From Paraphaeosphaeria minitans (lineage: Eukaryota; Ascomycota; Dothideomycetes; Pleosporales; Didymosphaeriaceae), in the NCBI GenBank assembly GCA_015832175.1, contig WJXW01000001.1, forward strand, positions 1,984,001 through 2,048,000: a DNA stretch of 64,000 nt. The letters are read 5' to 3'. This document shows positions 54,822-64,000 of this stretch, piece after piece; positions within the stretch are counted from its first letter, which is position 1; every line of letters starts with the position of its first letter. Position numbers and translations under genes: made by a program. The notes under the pieces were generated by a model. That model worked only from the letters and a program-made list of their open reading frames with translations, ran no database searches and was not told where the DNA came from.

Positions 54822-55771
54822 ATGGAACCCGCGTCCCGATCCAATGGCCAGCGGCCGCGACGGCCCCGTGCCGCTCGCGCATGTGATCTTTGTCGTGCGA
54901 AGAACAAGTGCGACGAATCACACGGTATCCTTGCTCTTATTGCAAGAACCGCCAACTTACTTGCATAAACCAAGGCCAGCAACTCAACTCAAGATGCTAC
55001 ACTGCAGAATATGTGAAGCAGCTGGAGGAGCAAGTAAAATTTCTCTCGACACGACCCGTTGCTTCTCCTAGTGCACCGCCCATGGCCCAGGTTGGCCAAA
55101 GCCCAGCGGAAACCCACATCCATTTTGCAGCATCCCAATGCTATGACACAGGAAGAGCCCCCCCCGTGCCGATCCGGGAGACTGGTGAGGAGGAGATCTC
55201 CGGCGTCAACCGCCATACGCGTGATGTCGAGTTCTACGGAAGTTTCTCCTCCTTCACTCTATTATCACACATCAGGCGTACTGGCCAGAGACGGCAGGGC
55301 GATGAGGACGGCGCTCATATTGTTTCTAGCCTGCACAATCCCGCTTCTCGTATTACGCCAACTGCTTCCCACGTGGATGGGAGAAATACTGGCGTTGACC
55401 ACGCCAATCACTATCTTCAATGTAGAGGCTTTTGGAAAAGCTTCTTTTCCACCATTCACTACATTCATCCCATTCTGGACAAACGGGATTTCATGCAAAA
55501 ATGCGAAGCTCTCTGGTCAAGCAGGTCCGACGATCCGGGCCACCACCCAAAATCGAGCTTTGTTGCACTATACTACAGCGTTCTCGCACTGGGTGCGACT
55601 GTTGCTATCCGTGAAGAGGAATCCATTGATGGTTTGAGCAATCTTCAATGGTCCCGGAAATACTTCGACATTGCTCGCACTTGTTGTGATCAGCTGGGTC
55701 TCGTCAAAGATCTAGAAATGGTTCAATGCTTTTTCATGTTGGTACGTCTCGGTCTCGTAGTATCCTGCTAA
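54822..55771 (+). pseudogene. Zn(II)2Cys6 transcription factor, frameshifted in the zinc cluster and truncated
   Basis: The ATG at 54822 reads into a basic stretch and RACDLCRAKNKCDESH, the first half of a Zn(II)2Cys6 cluster, with one residue fewer than the usual CxxCx6C spacing. The second half, YPCSYCKNRQLTC, lies in another frame, implying one lost base near 54920. The new frame continues with a leucine-rich coiled-coil (EYVKQLEEQVKFL) and the start of the fungal_trans domain (FWKSFFSTIHYIHPILDKRDF, KSSFVALYYSVLALGATVA, KYFDIARTCCDQLGLVKDLEMVQCFFML). After a donor-like GTACGT at 55743 no continuation matching the domain is found, so about two thirds of the effector domain is missing. A dead or dying regulator next to the esterase gene. 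Confidence 0.75.
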
Positions 55772-56688
55772 TTGAGTACAGGGGAGCTTTTTCGTTGGAA
55801 ATGTGGGTACAGTCTGCTCAGGGTAAATATGGAACCATAACACTGATTTGGCACAGGGACGTTTCATTCTCCCTGGGGAGGCCTGACACCCGTCTTCATG
55901 TTAACTTCGAAGAAATAAGTTTCAGCGTAACCCAAGCTTTATTCCTGAACGCAACTGCACTTGTGATGTGAACAGTAAGCCTATCAACCGGGCGGTTGCT
56001 ATATACGGTGAGCGTAACCAGCAAGGTTCATAAGTTGGTGCCTCCTTAGTGTGGTGATGGAAGATGACAAGTCGGGGAGACGACAAGTCGGAGTGATGAC
56101 AAGTCGAGAGATGACGAACGGGGGTGGACCATCTCAATACTGCTAACCTGAAGCAGCTAGTGCTGGTTTTCTTGTTGAAAACCGCCATGGACAATTGTCC
56201 AGTCATTTCCAGCACCAGGGCCACAATCTCTACGCCTCGAAATGGAAGAATTCAAAACCAGAGCATGGTCCAACACATTCACACGAAGACAATGACGTAT
56301 ACCCGTTCTGATGCTGCTATAGTTGGAGGGTTCCGAACTGCGGGGATCTTTTTCCCGAAACGCGGTGCCGGCCCCATCGTGACCTCGATAGCCTCGTAGT
56401 TGATCATCGTAGCTGCGGTTCTTGTTTGATCAGTGGGACTCTGCTCCAGTTATGACAGGAGGGTAACTTTTCCCTCCCTAGCGCAATGCATAGGGTGGAA
56501 GGTACCACTCACAAGGACCCACGTCGTACTACCACGCCGTAACCTTGCGGGGCCAGGTCGGTAATAAATGCACCGCCAACTGTACACAGTCTTGCTCGGG
56601 AACCCCGTGGAGAATTTTCTATAATAAGGAGCGAAGTTTCCAGCTAAAAGCGAAACGTTGCTCAGACAAACGGCACACGGTCTACAAG
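55772..56688. other. Intergenic with short direct repeats
   Basis: Holds the repeat at 56063-56116; otherwise nothing supported. A frame open upstream of the esterase start (from 56545) is taken as leader. Confidence 0.5.
56063..56116. repeat. Short repeat GATGACAAGTCG, three to four copies
   Basis: Units GATGACAAGTCG, GACGACAAGTCG, GATGACAAGTCG and a partial GATGACGAACG follow one another with 3-6 nt spacers upstream of the esterase gene. GACAAGTCG is repeated exactly three times. Confidence 0.7.
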
Positions 56689-58215
56689 ATGTTACGGCCT
56701 TCTCTTCAATGGATCTTCGATGTTACGCTTCTCACGAGAGTCGCAGCTACTGCAAATAAATGTTGCATCGACTCACTACCCATCCCAACTTTGTTTGGAG
56801 GGTCCATTCTTTCCATCGACGCTGTCCAAGTCGACAACTCCACTGCACCAAGCTCGAGCATCGACTTCTGCAATGTTTCGATCGACTACACGCACCCAGG
56901 GCAGAACGATAGGATACATATCTCCTTATGGCTCCCGAATACGTGGAACGGCCGCTTCCAGGGCGTAGGGGGAGGCGGATGGATCACCAACGCAACCGTC
57001 GAAGATATGATCAGCGCAGTATCACAAGGCTACGCCGCCGTTACCACAGATGGAGGGCATACCGCCACTACGAACACTTCATCATGGGCCATGTTGAGTC
57101 CTGGGAACATCAACATGTACCTTCTTCAAGACTTCGCATCCGTCTCTTTGAACGATATGACCGTTATCGGTAAGCAGCTCACGGAAGCGTACTACGGAAG
57201 GCCGATATTGAGATCGTACTGGAACGGGTGTTCTACCGGAGGAAGGCAAGGTCTCATGATGGCGCAGCGGTATCCCGATGCATACGATGGGATCCTTGCG
57301 ATATCGCCAGCCATCAACTGGGCCAAGTTCATAGTTGCGGAGTTCTGGCCTCAGCGTGTCATGCACGAGATGGGTTACTTCCCGAGCCAATGCGAGTTCA
57401 GCGCCATCACTGCCGCCGCCGTTGAAGCATGCGACGAGCTCGATGGTTTGAGAGATGGTGTGATTGAGATGATCGGGCTTTGCGACTTCGACCCTCGGAG
57501 CGCTGTGGGTAAAGCCTATACCTGTGGTGATGCGACAGGCAATGTCACGCAAGAAGCTGCGGACGTGGTTCATTCCATCTGGGCCGGAGCACGCGGCGCT
57601 GATGGACGGTTCCAGTGGTATGGCTTCCCTCCTGGAGCGCCGCTCAACGCACTGGCTAATACCACGTGTTCCTCAAATGGCACCTGTACGGGCGTCCCCT
57701 TCGCCATCTCTAAAGATTGGCACCAGCTCTTTCTCAGAAAGGACCCCTCATTTGATCCTTACACTATGACACAAGCCCAATGGGATGCAGCCTTCCATTC
57801 GTCCGTTAACCAGTACACCTCAATCATAAGCACCTCCGATCCCGACTTGACTCAGTTCAAGAAAGCGGGAGGCAAAATGATTACCTGGCATGGGATGGCA
57901 GACGAGCTCATATTCTACAACGGCACGGTGGACTACTACGAACATGTGCTAGAGATGGACCCTGGAGCCAGGGATTACTACCGCTTTTACGCTGCGCCCG
58001 GTGTCGGACATTGCCACGGTGGCGTGGGAGCGGTGCCGACGGATCCTCTTGCACAGTTGGTCAGGTGGGTAGAGGAGGGAGAGGTTCCGACAACCTTGGA
58101 CGCAAATCGGACGGTTGAGGGGAAGAGGTGGAAGCAGGCTCTCTGCGTGTACCCGTCGAGTTCGAGGTATGTGAGCGGCGACCCAGCATTGGCTTCATCC
58201 TTTCGGTGCCTGTAG
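56689..58215 (+). CDS. Tannase/feruloyl esterase family hydrolase, secreted, 508 aa
   Basis: Single exon. The start at 56689 gives a plausible signal region (LQWIFDVTLLTRVAATA); the frame is open 48 codons further upstream but that part has no leader. Family: secreted serine esterases that release gallic or ferulic acid from tannins or plant cell-wall esters. The CS-D-HC signature is complete: Cys181-Ser182 in GCSTGGRQGL, Asp405 in GMADELI and His441-Cys442 in GHCHGG; the two Cys form the disulfide joining nucleophile and histidine. VGGGGWITNA, YAAVTTDGGHTA and YDGILAISPAINWAK are further family motifs. A Cys-rich lid and many N-glycosylation sequons fit secretion. It lies with GH5, GH88 and transporter genes, suggesting cell-wall utilisation. 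Confidence 0.94.
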   Translation: MLRPSLQWIFDVTLLTRVAATANKCCIDSLPIPTLFGGSILSIDAVQVDNSTAPSSSIDFCNVSIDYTHPGQNDRIHISLWLPNTWNGRFQGVGGGGWITNATVEDMISAVSQGYAAVTTDGGHTATTNTSSWAMLSPGNINMYLLQDFASVSLNDMTVIGKQLTEAYYGRPILRSYWNGCSTGGRQGLMMAQRYPDAYDGILAISPAINWAKFIVAEFWPQRVMHEMGYFPSQCEFSAITAAAVEACDELDGLRDGVIEMIGLCDFDPRSAVGKAYTCGDATGNVTQEAADVVHSIWAGARGADGRFQWYGFPPGAPLNALANTTCSSNGTCTGVPFAISKDWHQLFLRKDPSFDPYTMTQAQWDAAFHSSVNQYTSIISTSDPDLTQFKKAGGKMITWHGMADELIFYNGTVDYYEHVLEMDPGARDYYRFYAAPGVGHCHGGVGAVPTDPLAQLVRWVEEGEVPTTLDANRTVEGKRWKQALCVYPSSSRYVSGDPALASSFRCL

Positions 58216-58572
58216 TAATACCCCGAGGCTTTGAGACGAGGCGTCGAGGTTGCATCTGGCTGGTGGAGAGAATCAAGTTGCATAGTATGTTGAGTTTGCA
58301 TCCTGGGCCAGACCTCACAACAGCCCCAAATCACATTTGAATGCCGTGCATCTTCTAACTTTTTTTTCGTATTATGTCGTGAAAATATCCACAACATCCA
58401 GGAAGGAGCGACGTTGTGGTTGATGCCGCAGTCACACCTTTCCTAACGCGAGTCCTAAATTGACCTAGCGCGACCCTCATGCTCGGACGTGGATTATCTG
58501 TCCTCCATCATCCCTCGCGAAACACGACAGAACTCCGCAGCGCTCGCGCTCGCACACGCACACACAGACACC
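58216..58572. other. Intergenic
   Basis: 3' flank of the esterase and promoter of ERV25; nothing else seen. Confidence 0.6.
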
Positions 58573-59357
58573 ATGGACCGGTTACTCCACCTCCTCCTAC
58601 TCCTCGTGCCCCTCGCCGCAGCCCTCAAATTCGACCTCCACGCGGTAAACAGCCATGAGTCGGCCAAGCACGAGCGCTGCATCCGAAACTTTGTCGCAAA
58701 AGAGCAGCTTGTCGTTGTGACGGCGACTCTGGACGGACACCGTGGCGATGGACAGACGGTGAACATGCATGTACGTGGCCCTTCGATTGGGACATACCCG
58801 GGAGTGGAATGGGTGGAGGGGCGTGAGCACGAGAATGGAGGCTGACAGGGCATAGATTCGCGATGCGATGGGCAACGATTACCACAAGCCCAGAGACGTC
58901 TATGGGGAGAACAGATACGCTTTCACTTCGCACGCTGACTCTGCGTTTGACGTGTGCTTTGAGAGCATCATCACGGGCCGTACGACACCCATGTCTCTCC
59001 TCCCCACAAACAGGACCTAATGACCGTCTAGCATCCCAGGGCAATCTTAACCCCACGCGCCACGTGGAGCTCGACATCGATATCGGCGCCGACGCAAAGG
59101 ACTGGTCCGCCATCCAAGCCGGCGAAAAGCTCAAGCCCGTTGAAGCGGAGCTGCGCCGAATTGAGGAGGTTGTCGGCGAGATCGTCGCCGAGATGGACTA
59201 CCTGCGTTCGCGGGAGCAGAAACTGCGGGATACCAACGAGAGCACAAACGACCGCGTGAAGTGGTTCGGATACTTGACCATGGGCATGCTCGTCAGTCTG
59301 GGCGCGTGGCAGGTTGTGTACCTGAGGAGCTATTTCAGGAGCAAGCATCTTATCTGA
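58573..59357 (+). CDS. ERV25: p24 family cargo receptor, Erv25-like, 215 aa
   Basis: Three exons, 58573-58770, 58856-58979 and 59032-59357; 648 nt in phase. Type I membrane protein of COPII/COPI vesicles, cycling between ER and Golgi. A signal peptide ([14 protein letters not shown]) is followed by [12 protein letters not shown] and CIRNF, the GOLD domain with NDYHKPRDV and [16 protein letters not shown]; the two Cys form the family disulfide. After [16 protein letters not shown] comes the coiled-coil ([32 protein letters not shown]), a single membrane span ([18 protein letters not shown]) and the short cytosolic tail [11 protein letters not shown] with a paired aromatic/basic signal typical of Erv25. 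Length is normal. Confidence 0.96.
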
Positions 59358-59638
59358 GCGGGGAGCGGTTTTGGCTCGGGGTGTGGAAATCATAAGAAGG
59401 AAATGGGAGGAAGTTTGTTAGGAATGAAGATGTGTACGAACACTGGGCATGGATGGAGTACGACGGTGTGGCCGGGCAAGGAGGCTTTTCCTGCCATGAT
59501 TTATTTGACGCACAGGCGGCATGGCGTTGGTATGAATAATTGCAATGTCGATTGACGGCTCTCACTGTTCCGCTGGGACGCCGCCTGCTGAAACGATACC
59601 CATTGACTTAATAACATTCCAATGCCTTCACGGTGCCG
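59358..59638. other. Convergent 3' flanks
   Basis: Short space between ERV25 and the minus-strand basic protein; nothing seen. Confidence 0.6.
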
Positions 59639-60900
59639 CTATAGTTCCATAGCCTGTGCCGTCAGTGTCCTACGTCTTCCCAGGTCCCTTGGAAGTCTCG
59701 CTTTCGTGGCTTCCTGCCTCGCTACTTCTTCACGCTGCGTCCTACGCATCTCGAGCTGGTGAAGAACATCAGCTTGGCTTGAGCTAAGTTTCCCTTCAGC
59801 AGCTGCTTTCAGCGAGTCTGGAATCTGCTCGTCGTCGTAAATTGAAGGCGGATCAGGAAAGTTCCCACTGATCTTCTGACTCTTTTGCAAGCTCACCCTC
59901 GTGATATGTATTTCGGAGGCGCATCCTCAGTGTTATCTTCCGGTACTAACCCCAGGGTAGTAGCTCTCAATTTGTCCTTCCTGTTTCCCGGCCTAAGCCC
60001 TTCATACGTCGGCAGTCCATTGCTCACCGAACCCTGCGAGGGTGGAATGGTAAAGGCATGCCTCGGTAGGTCGTCGCATTGGATTCTCCCCTGCTCCCGG
60101 TCCTGCGCCCCTGATCTCTTCCGCAAGCCCAGAATTCTGATTCGCTTCCGAAGCTTCCCGTACTGCTTCTTCCATGTTTCTCTCGTCCTCAGTCTCCGGT
60201 TAAATCGGGCCTGCTTCGCGTCCTTCTTTCTTTCCCGCCACGCACGGCGACGTTCAAGATCGAGGCTATCGATGCTGCTTTTGCGGGAAAGAGAGTCGGC
60301 GCGGTAGAAGTGGTGGATCAAGGGATGCGCGCGACGCCGCGGCGGTGATGATCTTGTGGAGTCTCCATCCTGCGGTGGTGGCGTGTCGTCTGCGTCGTAT
60401 GAACGCGAAACGTAAGCGGATACGACTTCCAATGGCGCTGGTGACATCCTATGGTGTATGTTGCATTCAGTGATCTCGCTTTCACTGGCTGGCGTCGAAG
60501 CCGACGATGTGCTCCACATCGAGCGGGTGCGTTCTTCATTATCGCCGTCGTGCGTTATGATATGGGGTTGCTCCGGCATGGATCGGAAGGAAGCAGGGGA
60601 CAGGCGGTCGTTTCGGGTGTGATGTTTGTTGGTTTCGGCGTGGTACATGTGCGAAATAGAGCCTATCCGCGAGTACCTGTGTGTGGGCGGCAAGAGTCCA
60701 GGATGCAGATCCATGGCCGAAGAGGATTCGTGGTTTCGGGATGGTGATCTAGGGTGGAGCTTTTGGTAGGTGTAGGTCGTCAGAGAGGGTAGAACTGGGT
60801 GGAGATTCAGCAGGAGATCGTTATGAGTGAGAAAGACATCGTGCTGCAAGGCTAGCGATGCAGTACTTTGCTCTTTCTCGATCTGGAAAGAATGCATCAT
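59639..60900 (-). CDS. Basic Ser/Arg-rich hypothetical protein, probably two exons
   Basis: The main minus-strand frame (60900-59893) encodes about 335 residues. A likelier start is the Met of MDLHPGLLPPTHRYSRI (residue 63). The only dense region is a basic helical block near the C-terminus: RRRAWRERKKDAKQARFNRRLRTRETWKKQYGKLRKR followed by a GLPTYEGLRPGNR and an APPKYISRG end with PPxY-like motifs, as in fungal arrestin-pathway adaptors (resemblance only). A GTGAGC donor just before the stop suggests splicing to a second exon (reading DSLKAAAEGKLSSSQADVLHQLEMRR to a stop at 59639). Low-complexity elsewhere; no family recognised. Confidence 0.55.
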
Positions 60901-61120
60901 CGGGAAGGTGGCGGCTGTTCAGAAAAGGTTATTGGAGAGGTTTTCAGATTACAGATTTCAAGCCACTTTCGTCGTACATTTACAGAACTTTGTCGTGGTC
61001 CATCGTCAAGCCATCAGTGCGCAGCCTGTACGGCTAGTGTGCACCTCGATCCCATCATGCTCATGCACAAATAGCATAGTACAGTATGCCCTCTCAAAGC
61101 AATGGAATACAAATATGTCT

Positions 61121-62630
61121 TCAGCCAAATATCTTCTCCCGCAGCTCCCCGGTCTCTTCTGCGACTTTCTCCACGCCCTCAGTATCCAAAATCCCGTTTT
61201 CAGTCACATACCCATCCACGTACTCGGCCGGCACCCACTCAAACCACTCATCGAACACCTCCACACTGCCGTCGACAATCCTGCTCGCCAATTCCCTCCT
61301 TGTCTCATCTCTCCAGCACTCCAGCATCTCGCTGGCAGGATGCGTCTCTTTCTCTACCTCTTCGACCCCCTTTGCAACGATCTTATCTACGTCGCTGATA
61401 GCTACTATTTGTGCTTTAGGGTTAAGCGTTTTGATACACACCGCTGCCGCCAGACTGCCGATCTTGCTGCTCACATCTCCGGAAGCCGAGATGCGTTTTG
61501 CGCCTAGGAGAACAAGCTGGGCGTCTTTTGCGGCTGTAGCAACGGCACAGTCGGGCAGGATGCGAATTCGTAGCCGGGATCGAGCATCTGCGGAGGTGGA
61601 AGATACGAGCTGAGAAGCCATGGTTGCGCCTTCGAAGCGTGGACGGGATTCTAGGATGAGGAGGTTGAGGTTCAAAAAGATCAAGGTAGAGAGAGTGGTG
61701 AGGATGCTAGCGCGAATGGTGTTGCTGTTGCTGAGGGTGAGGATGGTGAGAGTGTGGGTGTTGTCGAGGCGCTGTTGGTCTTGTTATTGATGATCGCATA
61801 CAACACCGAGGGTGTGAGAGGCTTACCTGTCTGCAATAAGCCCTCAGTCGCTCAGCGAAGTTGTCGCTCAAGCGCATTCCAGCTTCCTTTCTCTTTTCCA
61901 AAATCCTCACTATCTGTCTGCGAGCCATAGCTGCGAGGTCATCTGGTGCTTTGTTCCTCTTCTCATCGAGGGCTTCCCATAGCTTCGATACTTCGTCAAG
62001 CGCCCTAAGAAGGCAAGACGTGATGGCTGCGGCCATGCTAGGTCTGGCTTTGCTCAGCTCTTTCGCCACAAATATTGTCATCTCCCACAGCTCATTCCTG
62101 TTCTGGGCAGTTGTAGCTGCGGCCACGATAAGAGAAGAGAGCTTTGATAGGGCGGAGTCAGCCATTTCCCGTGCACCATATAGGACGTCGTTCTTGAGAC
62201 TTGCCACGGCTCCGTTCAGCTGTTTATCGTATTCGGAGTCCCTCCATGTAGTTTGAGCATTTTCTGCCGCGGAGTATGTGTAGAGAGCCCGAATACTGTA
62301 GTCTGCCGAGTCGGTGTCACTGATCGGAGGAAGCGGTTTGAGAGAATTGACACTGGAAGTCGAGCGAGCGGATAGAGATCGGCCCACCACACGCTTGAGG
62401 CGTGTCCAGCGGCAATTCTTCTCATGTTGCTGCACCGCGCCGGAGACTGCCGCTGAATCCGGGAACTCCAGTGCCAAGGTGTTCTGTGTATAGCTATCCA
62501 AGTTCGGATAGCCGATCGTCGCCATAAGACTCGATGTGCGTGGCGGAAGGGCTAATGTGTGGCGGTATGAAGGTGGACAAGGTTGAGAGAAGGAGGGCAA
62601 TTCTCCTGGGAGGGAGCCTGTCTGCTCCAT
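61121..62630 (-). CDS. IF-2B (eIF2B alpha/beta/delta-like) domain protein, about 484 aa
   Basis: Two minus-strand exons, 62630-61827 and 61771-61121; a 55-nt intron with an AATAAC branch site joins YCRQ to RLDNTHTLTILTLSNSNTIRAS in phase. A shorter start (MATIGYPNLDSYTQN, 62525) is possible. The C-terminal half is the Rossmann-like IF-2B fold: LILESRPRFEGATMASQLV, ILPDCAVATAAKDAQLVLLGAKRISASGDVSSKIGSLAAAV and an end VPAEYVDGYVTENGILDTEGVEKV. The N-terminal half is helical (ADSALSKLSSLIVAAAT, ARPSMAAAITSCLLRALDEV). It is not a canonical eIF2B subunit; it resembles the fungal IF-2B/NUDIX-linked group related to ribose-1,5-bisphosphate isomerases, whose function is not established. Likely cytosolic. 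Confidence 0.82.
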
Positions 62631-63822
62631 GATACTTTCTGGTTTGAAAGAAAAGATGTTTCGTTCCCTGTGGTGATATCGTAGGAAGACGGCACGACAG
62701 TGACAAAATAAGAGGAATTGTACCGGGCCATTCAGAAGCTTGCGGCATCTTGCTTTTACCATGGCTGTACACGACAAACCAGATCAATAACTACAGTAAA
62801 AGCTGTGTGGACTCACCAATCATCGCTTTCGTGCTGTCTGTCACCTTGGGCCATCAAACGAGCGGCGGACCAGCAAACGCGCTGGATGCACGCGGCTCAC
62901 CGCTCGCATCCGTGTGCTACCCGATAGTGTCAAATGCTTGTGTAAGAGCACTGTGTCCTACTAAGATATTGTTTTCGCATTCTCACACCAAGCTGGACGT
63001 CGAAAGTCATCGAGGATGAACACTTGAGTACCGTCAGCATCACGCCATGCTCAAAGCAGACTAGCGCATCATTCCGCTTGTACCATATGTAGTGTCAAAC
63101 TCCAGGGCTCCAGCGGGCTCGGGAGGTAATCTAGAAGTCCAGGACTGCTAATTGCATGTGGTCACACCAGACGCCAAGTACAATTCCATATCCGGCTCCA
63201 TCAGCATGCCCAGTAACGAGCCGCAGCGCGACGTTTGGCAATAATGATGTTCTACGACCGGAACGCTCTGTATCCGCGAACGCCCTCGCCCTGGATGATT
63301 CGACCGCTAAGCGAAACCTCTCCGCTCACAACGAGACTATGACATTGCTTCCCAACCCGAGGGAGCACTTACAGAAGGGCCTACAGCCGTCATTTCGGAT
63401 ACCAGAGCTTCCGAGGTTGCATGTTTCGAAACATCATTTCCTCTTTCAGATGTGTTTCCTAATCGGCAGAACTTGGTAGTCTCGTTCCATGCTCGACCAT
63501 TTCTTTCAGGAATAGCCGAATCATTATAGTTCGCGTAGGACTGTGAGCAGCATTTCTGAATTGTCATGAGGCAGAGCAAAGGGGAGGGGTTCAGCGATCG
63601 CACGGGAACGAACGCTTCCGCCCGTGCTTCGCCCTTCCGCAAGATGGAGGCGATAGGTACCTATGGGAGACATCGATCAGGTTGGCGTGGGCTGGCTGAA
63701 AAGACAAACGACATATAAAGACGAGCGATCATGAACGTCCCTATCCTTCACACAAGCCTCAGACGAACATTTGCTCTACTCCTTCCAAATCGACGTCCAT
63801 CATCCACGCAAATTCATTCGAT
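62631..63822. other. Intergenic, divergent
   Basis: Between the IF-2B-like gene and the ferritin-like gene. Apart from the TATA box at 63714 no feature is supported; the 107-codon frame at 63156-63479 has no motif. Confidence 0.55.
63714..63720 (+). promoter_or_regulatory. TATA box (TATAAAG)
   Basis: About 109 nt upstream of the ATG at 63823, followed by a CT/CA-rich leader, the layout of a regulated, strongly expressed fungal promoter. Confidence 0.6.
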
Positions 63823-64000
63823 ATGAAGTTCATCTACGCCGCCTCTGTCTTGTTGGCAACATGCTCCGCGCACCCTACTAAGCGTATCACCCAGGCGCCG
63901 TCGATGCTTAACATCACTGATGCAGACATTCTTCAATATGCGCTCACACTGGAGCATCTTGGTAAGTCCTCGTATCTATACCATTCGTACCAACAGCTGC
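63823..64000 (+). CDS. Ferritin-like secreted protein, first exon (partial at right edge)
   Basis: Exon 1 runs 63823-63961 and ends at a GTAAGT donor; the rest lies beyond the window. It encodes a signal peptide (MKFIYAASVLLATCSA) and then NITDADILQYALTLEHLG. The ILQYALTLEHL motif is the first helix of the ferritin_2/Rds1-like family of secreted, stress- or glucose-repressible fungal proteins. Only the leader and first helix are visible, so intactness cannot be judged. Confidence 0.75.
   Translation, partial: MKFIYAASVLLATCSAHPTKRITQAPSMLNITDADILQYALTLEHLGKSSYLYHSYQQL

Overview
The window is nuclear DNA of a filamentous ascomycete, most likely a dothideomycete-type Pezizomycotina (class is inference). 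Evidence: short GT..AG introns of about 45-60 nt with CTGAC/CTAAC-like branch sites, conserved ascomycete genes (AHA1, VPS60, ERV25, a SAPS-domain phosphatase partner, an HUL5-like HECT ligase, an Apd1-like protein), Zn(II)2Cys6 regulators, secreted hydrolases, and C-to-T transition damage in a repeat that resembles repeat-induced point mutation (RIP). No credible tRNA, rRNA, CRISPR array or complete transposon was seen.

Layout. 1-2566: 3' part of a dynamin-type GTPase gene in ten exons, open at the left edge. 3300-6974: large low-complexity protein (minus). 7.0-9.4 kb: intergenic, with a hexanucleotide repeat and a 114-bp-period repeat carrying CACGTG boxes. 9.4-11.2: secreted S10 carboxypeptidase. 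12-16.6: a possible small gene, an 84-residue conserved protein and a 699-residue fungal protein. 17.2-19.3: a disrupted gene whose coding minisatellite has filled with transition-derived stops. 19.7-23.4: HUL5-like ligase. 24.1-25.3: zinc-finger gene with one in-frame TAG. 26.3-27.5: relic of a second GTPase. 28.3-41.1: mostly housekeeping (AHA1, MDR oxidoreductase, OB-fold-like protein, Apd1-like, VPS60, SAPS protein). 42.6-58.2: accessory, carbohydrate-oriented stretch with two damaged regulators, GH88, a frameshifted GH5, an MFS transporter, an SDR and a tannase/feruloyl esterase. 58.6-64.0: ERV25, a basic Ser/Arg-rich protein, an IF-2B-like protein and the first exon of a ferritin-like secreted protein.

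Function. The 42.6-58.2 kb block reads as a catabolic neighbourhood for plant polymers: esterase, endo-acting GH5, GH88 for unsaturated uronyl oligomers, a carboxylate-type transporter and a sugar-alcohol-type SDR. GH88, transporter, SDR and esterase models are intact, while both linked regulators and the GH5 carry stops or frameshifts, which suggests a decaying cluster unless these are assembly errors. The other damaged genes (17.2-19.3, 24.1-25.3, 26.3-27.5 kb) lie between intact conserved genes. Exon joins were worked out by hand and checked for phase; family names rest on recognised motifs, not database searches.
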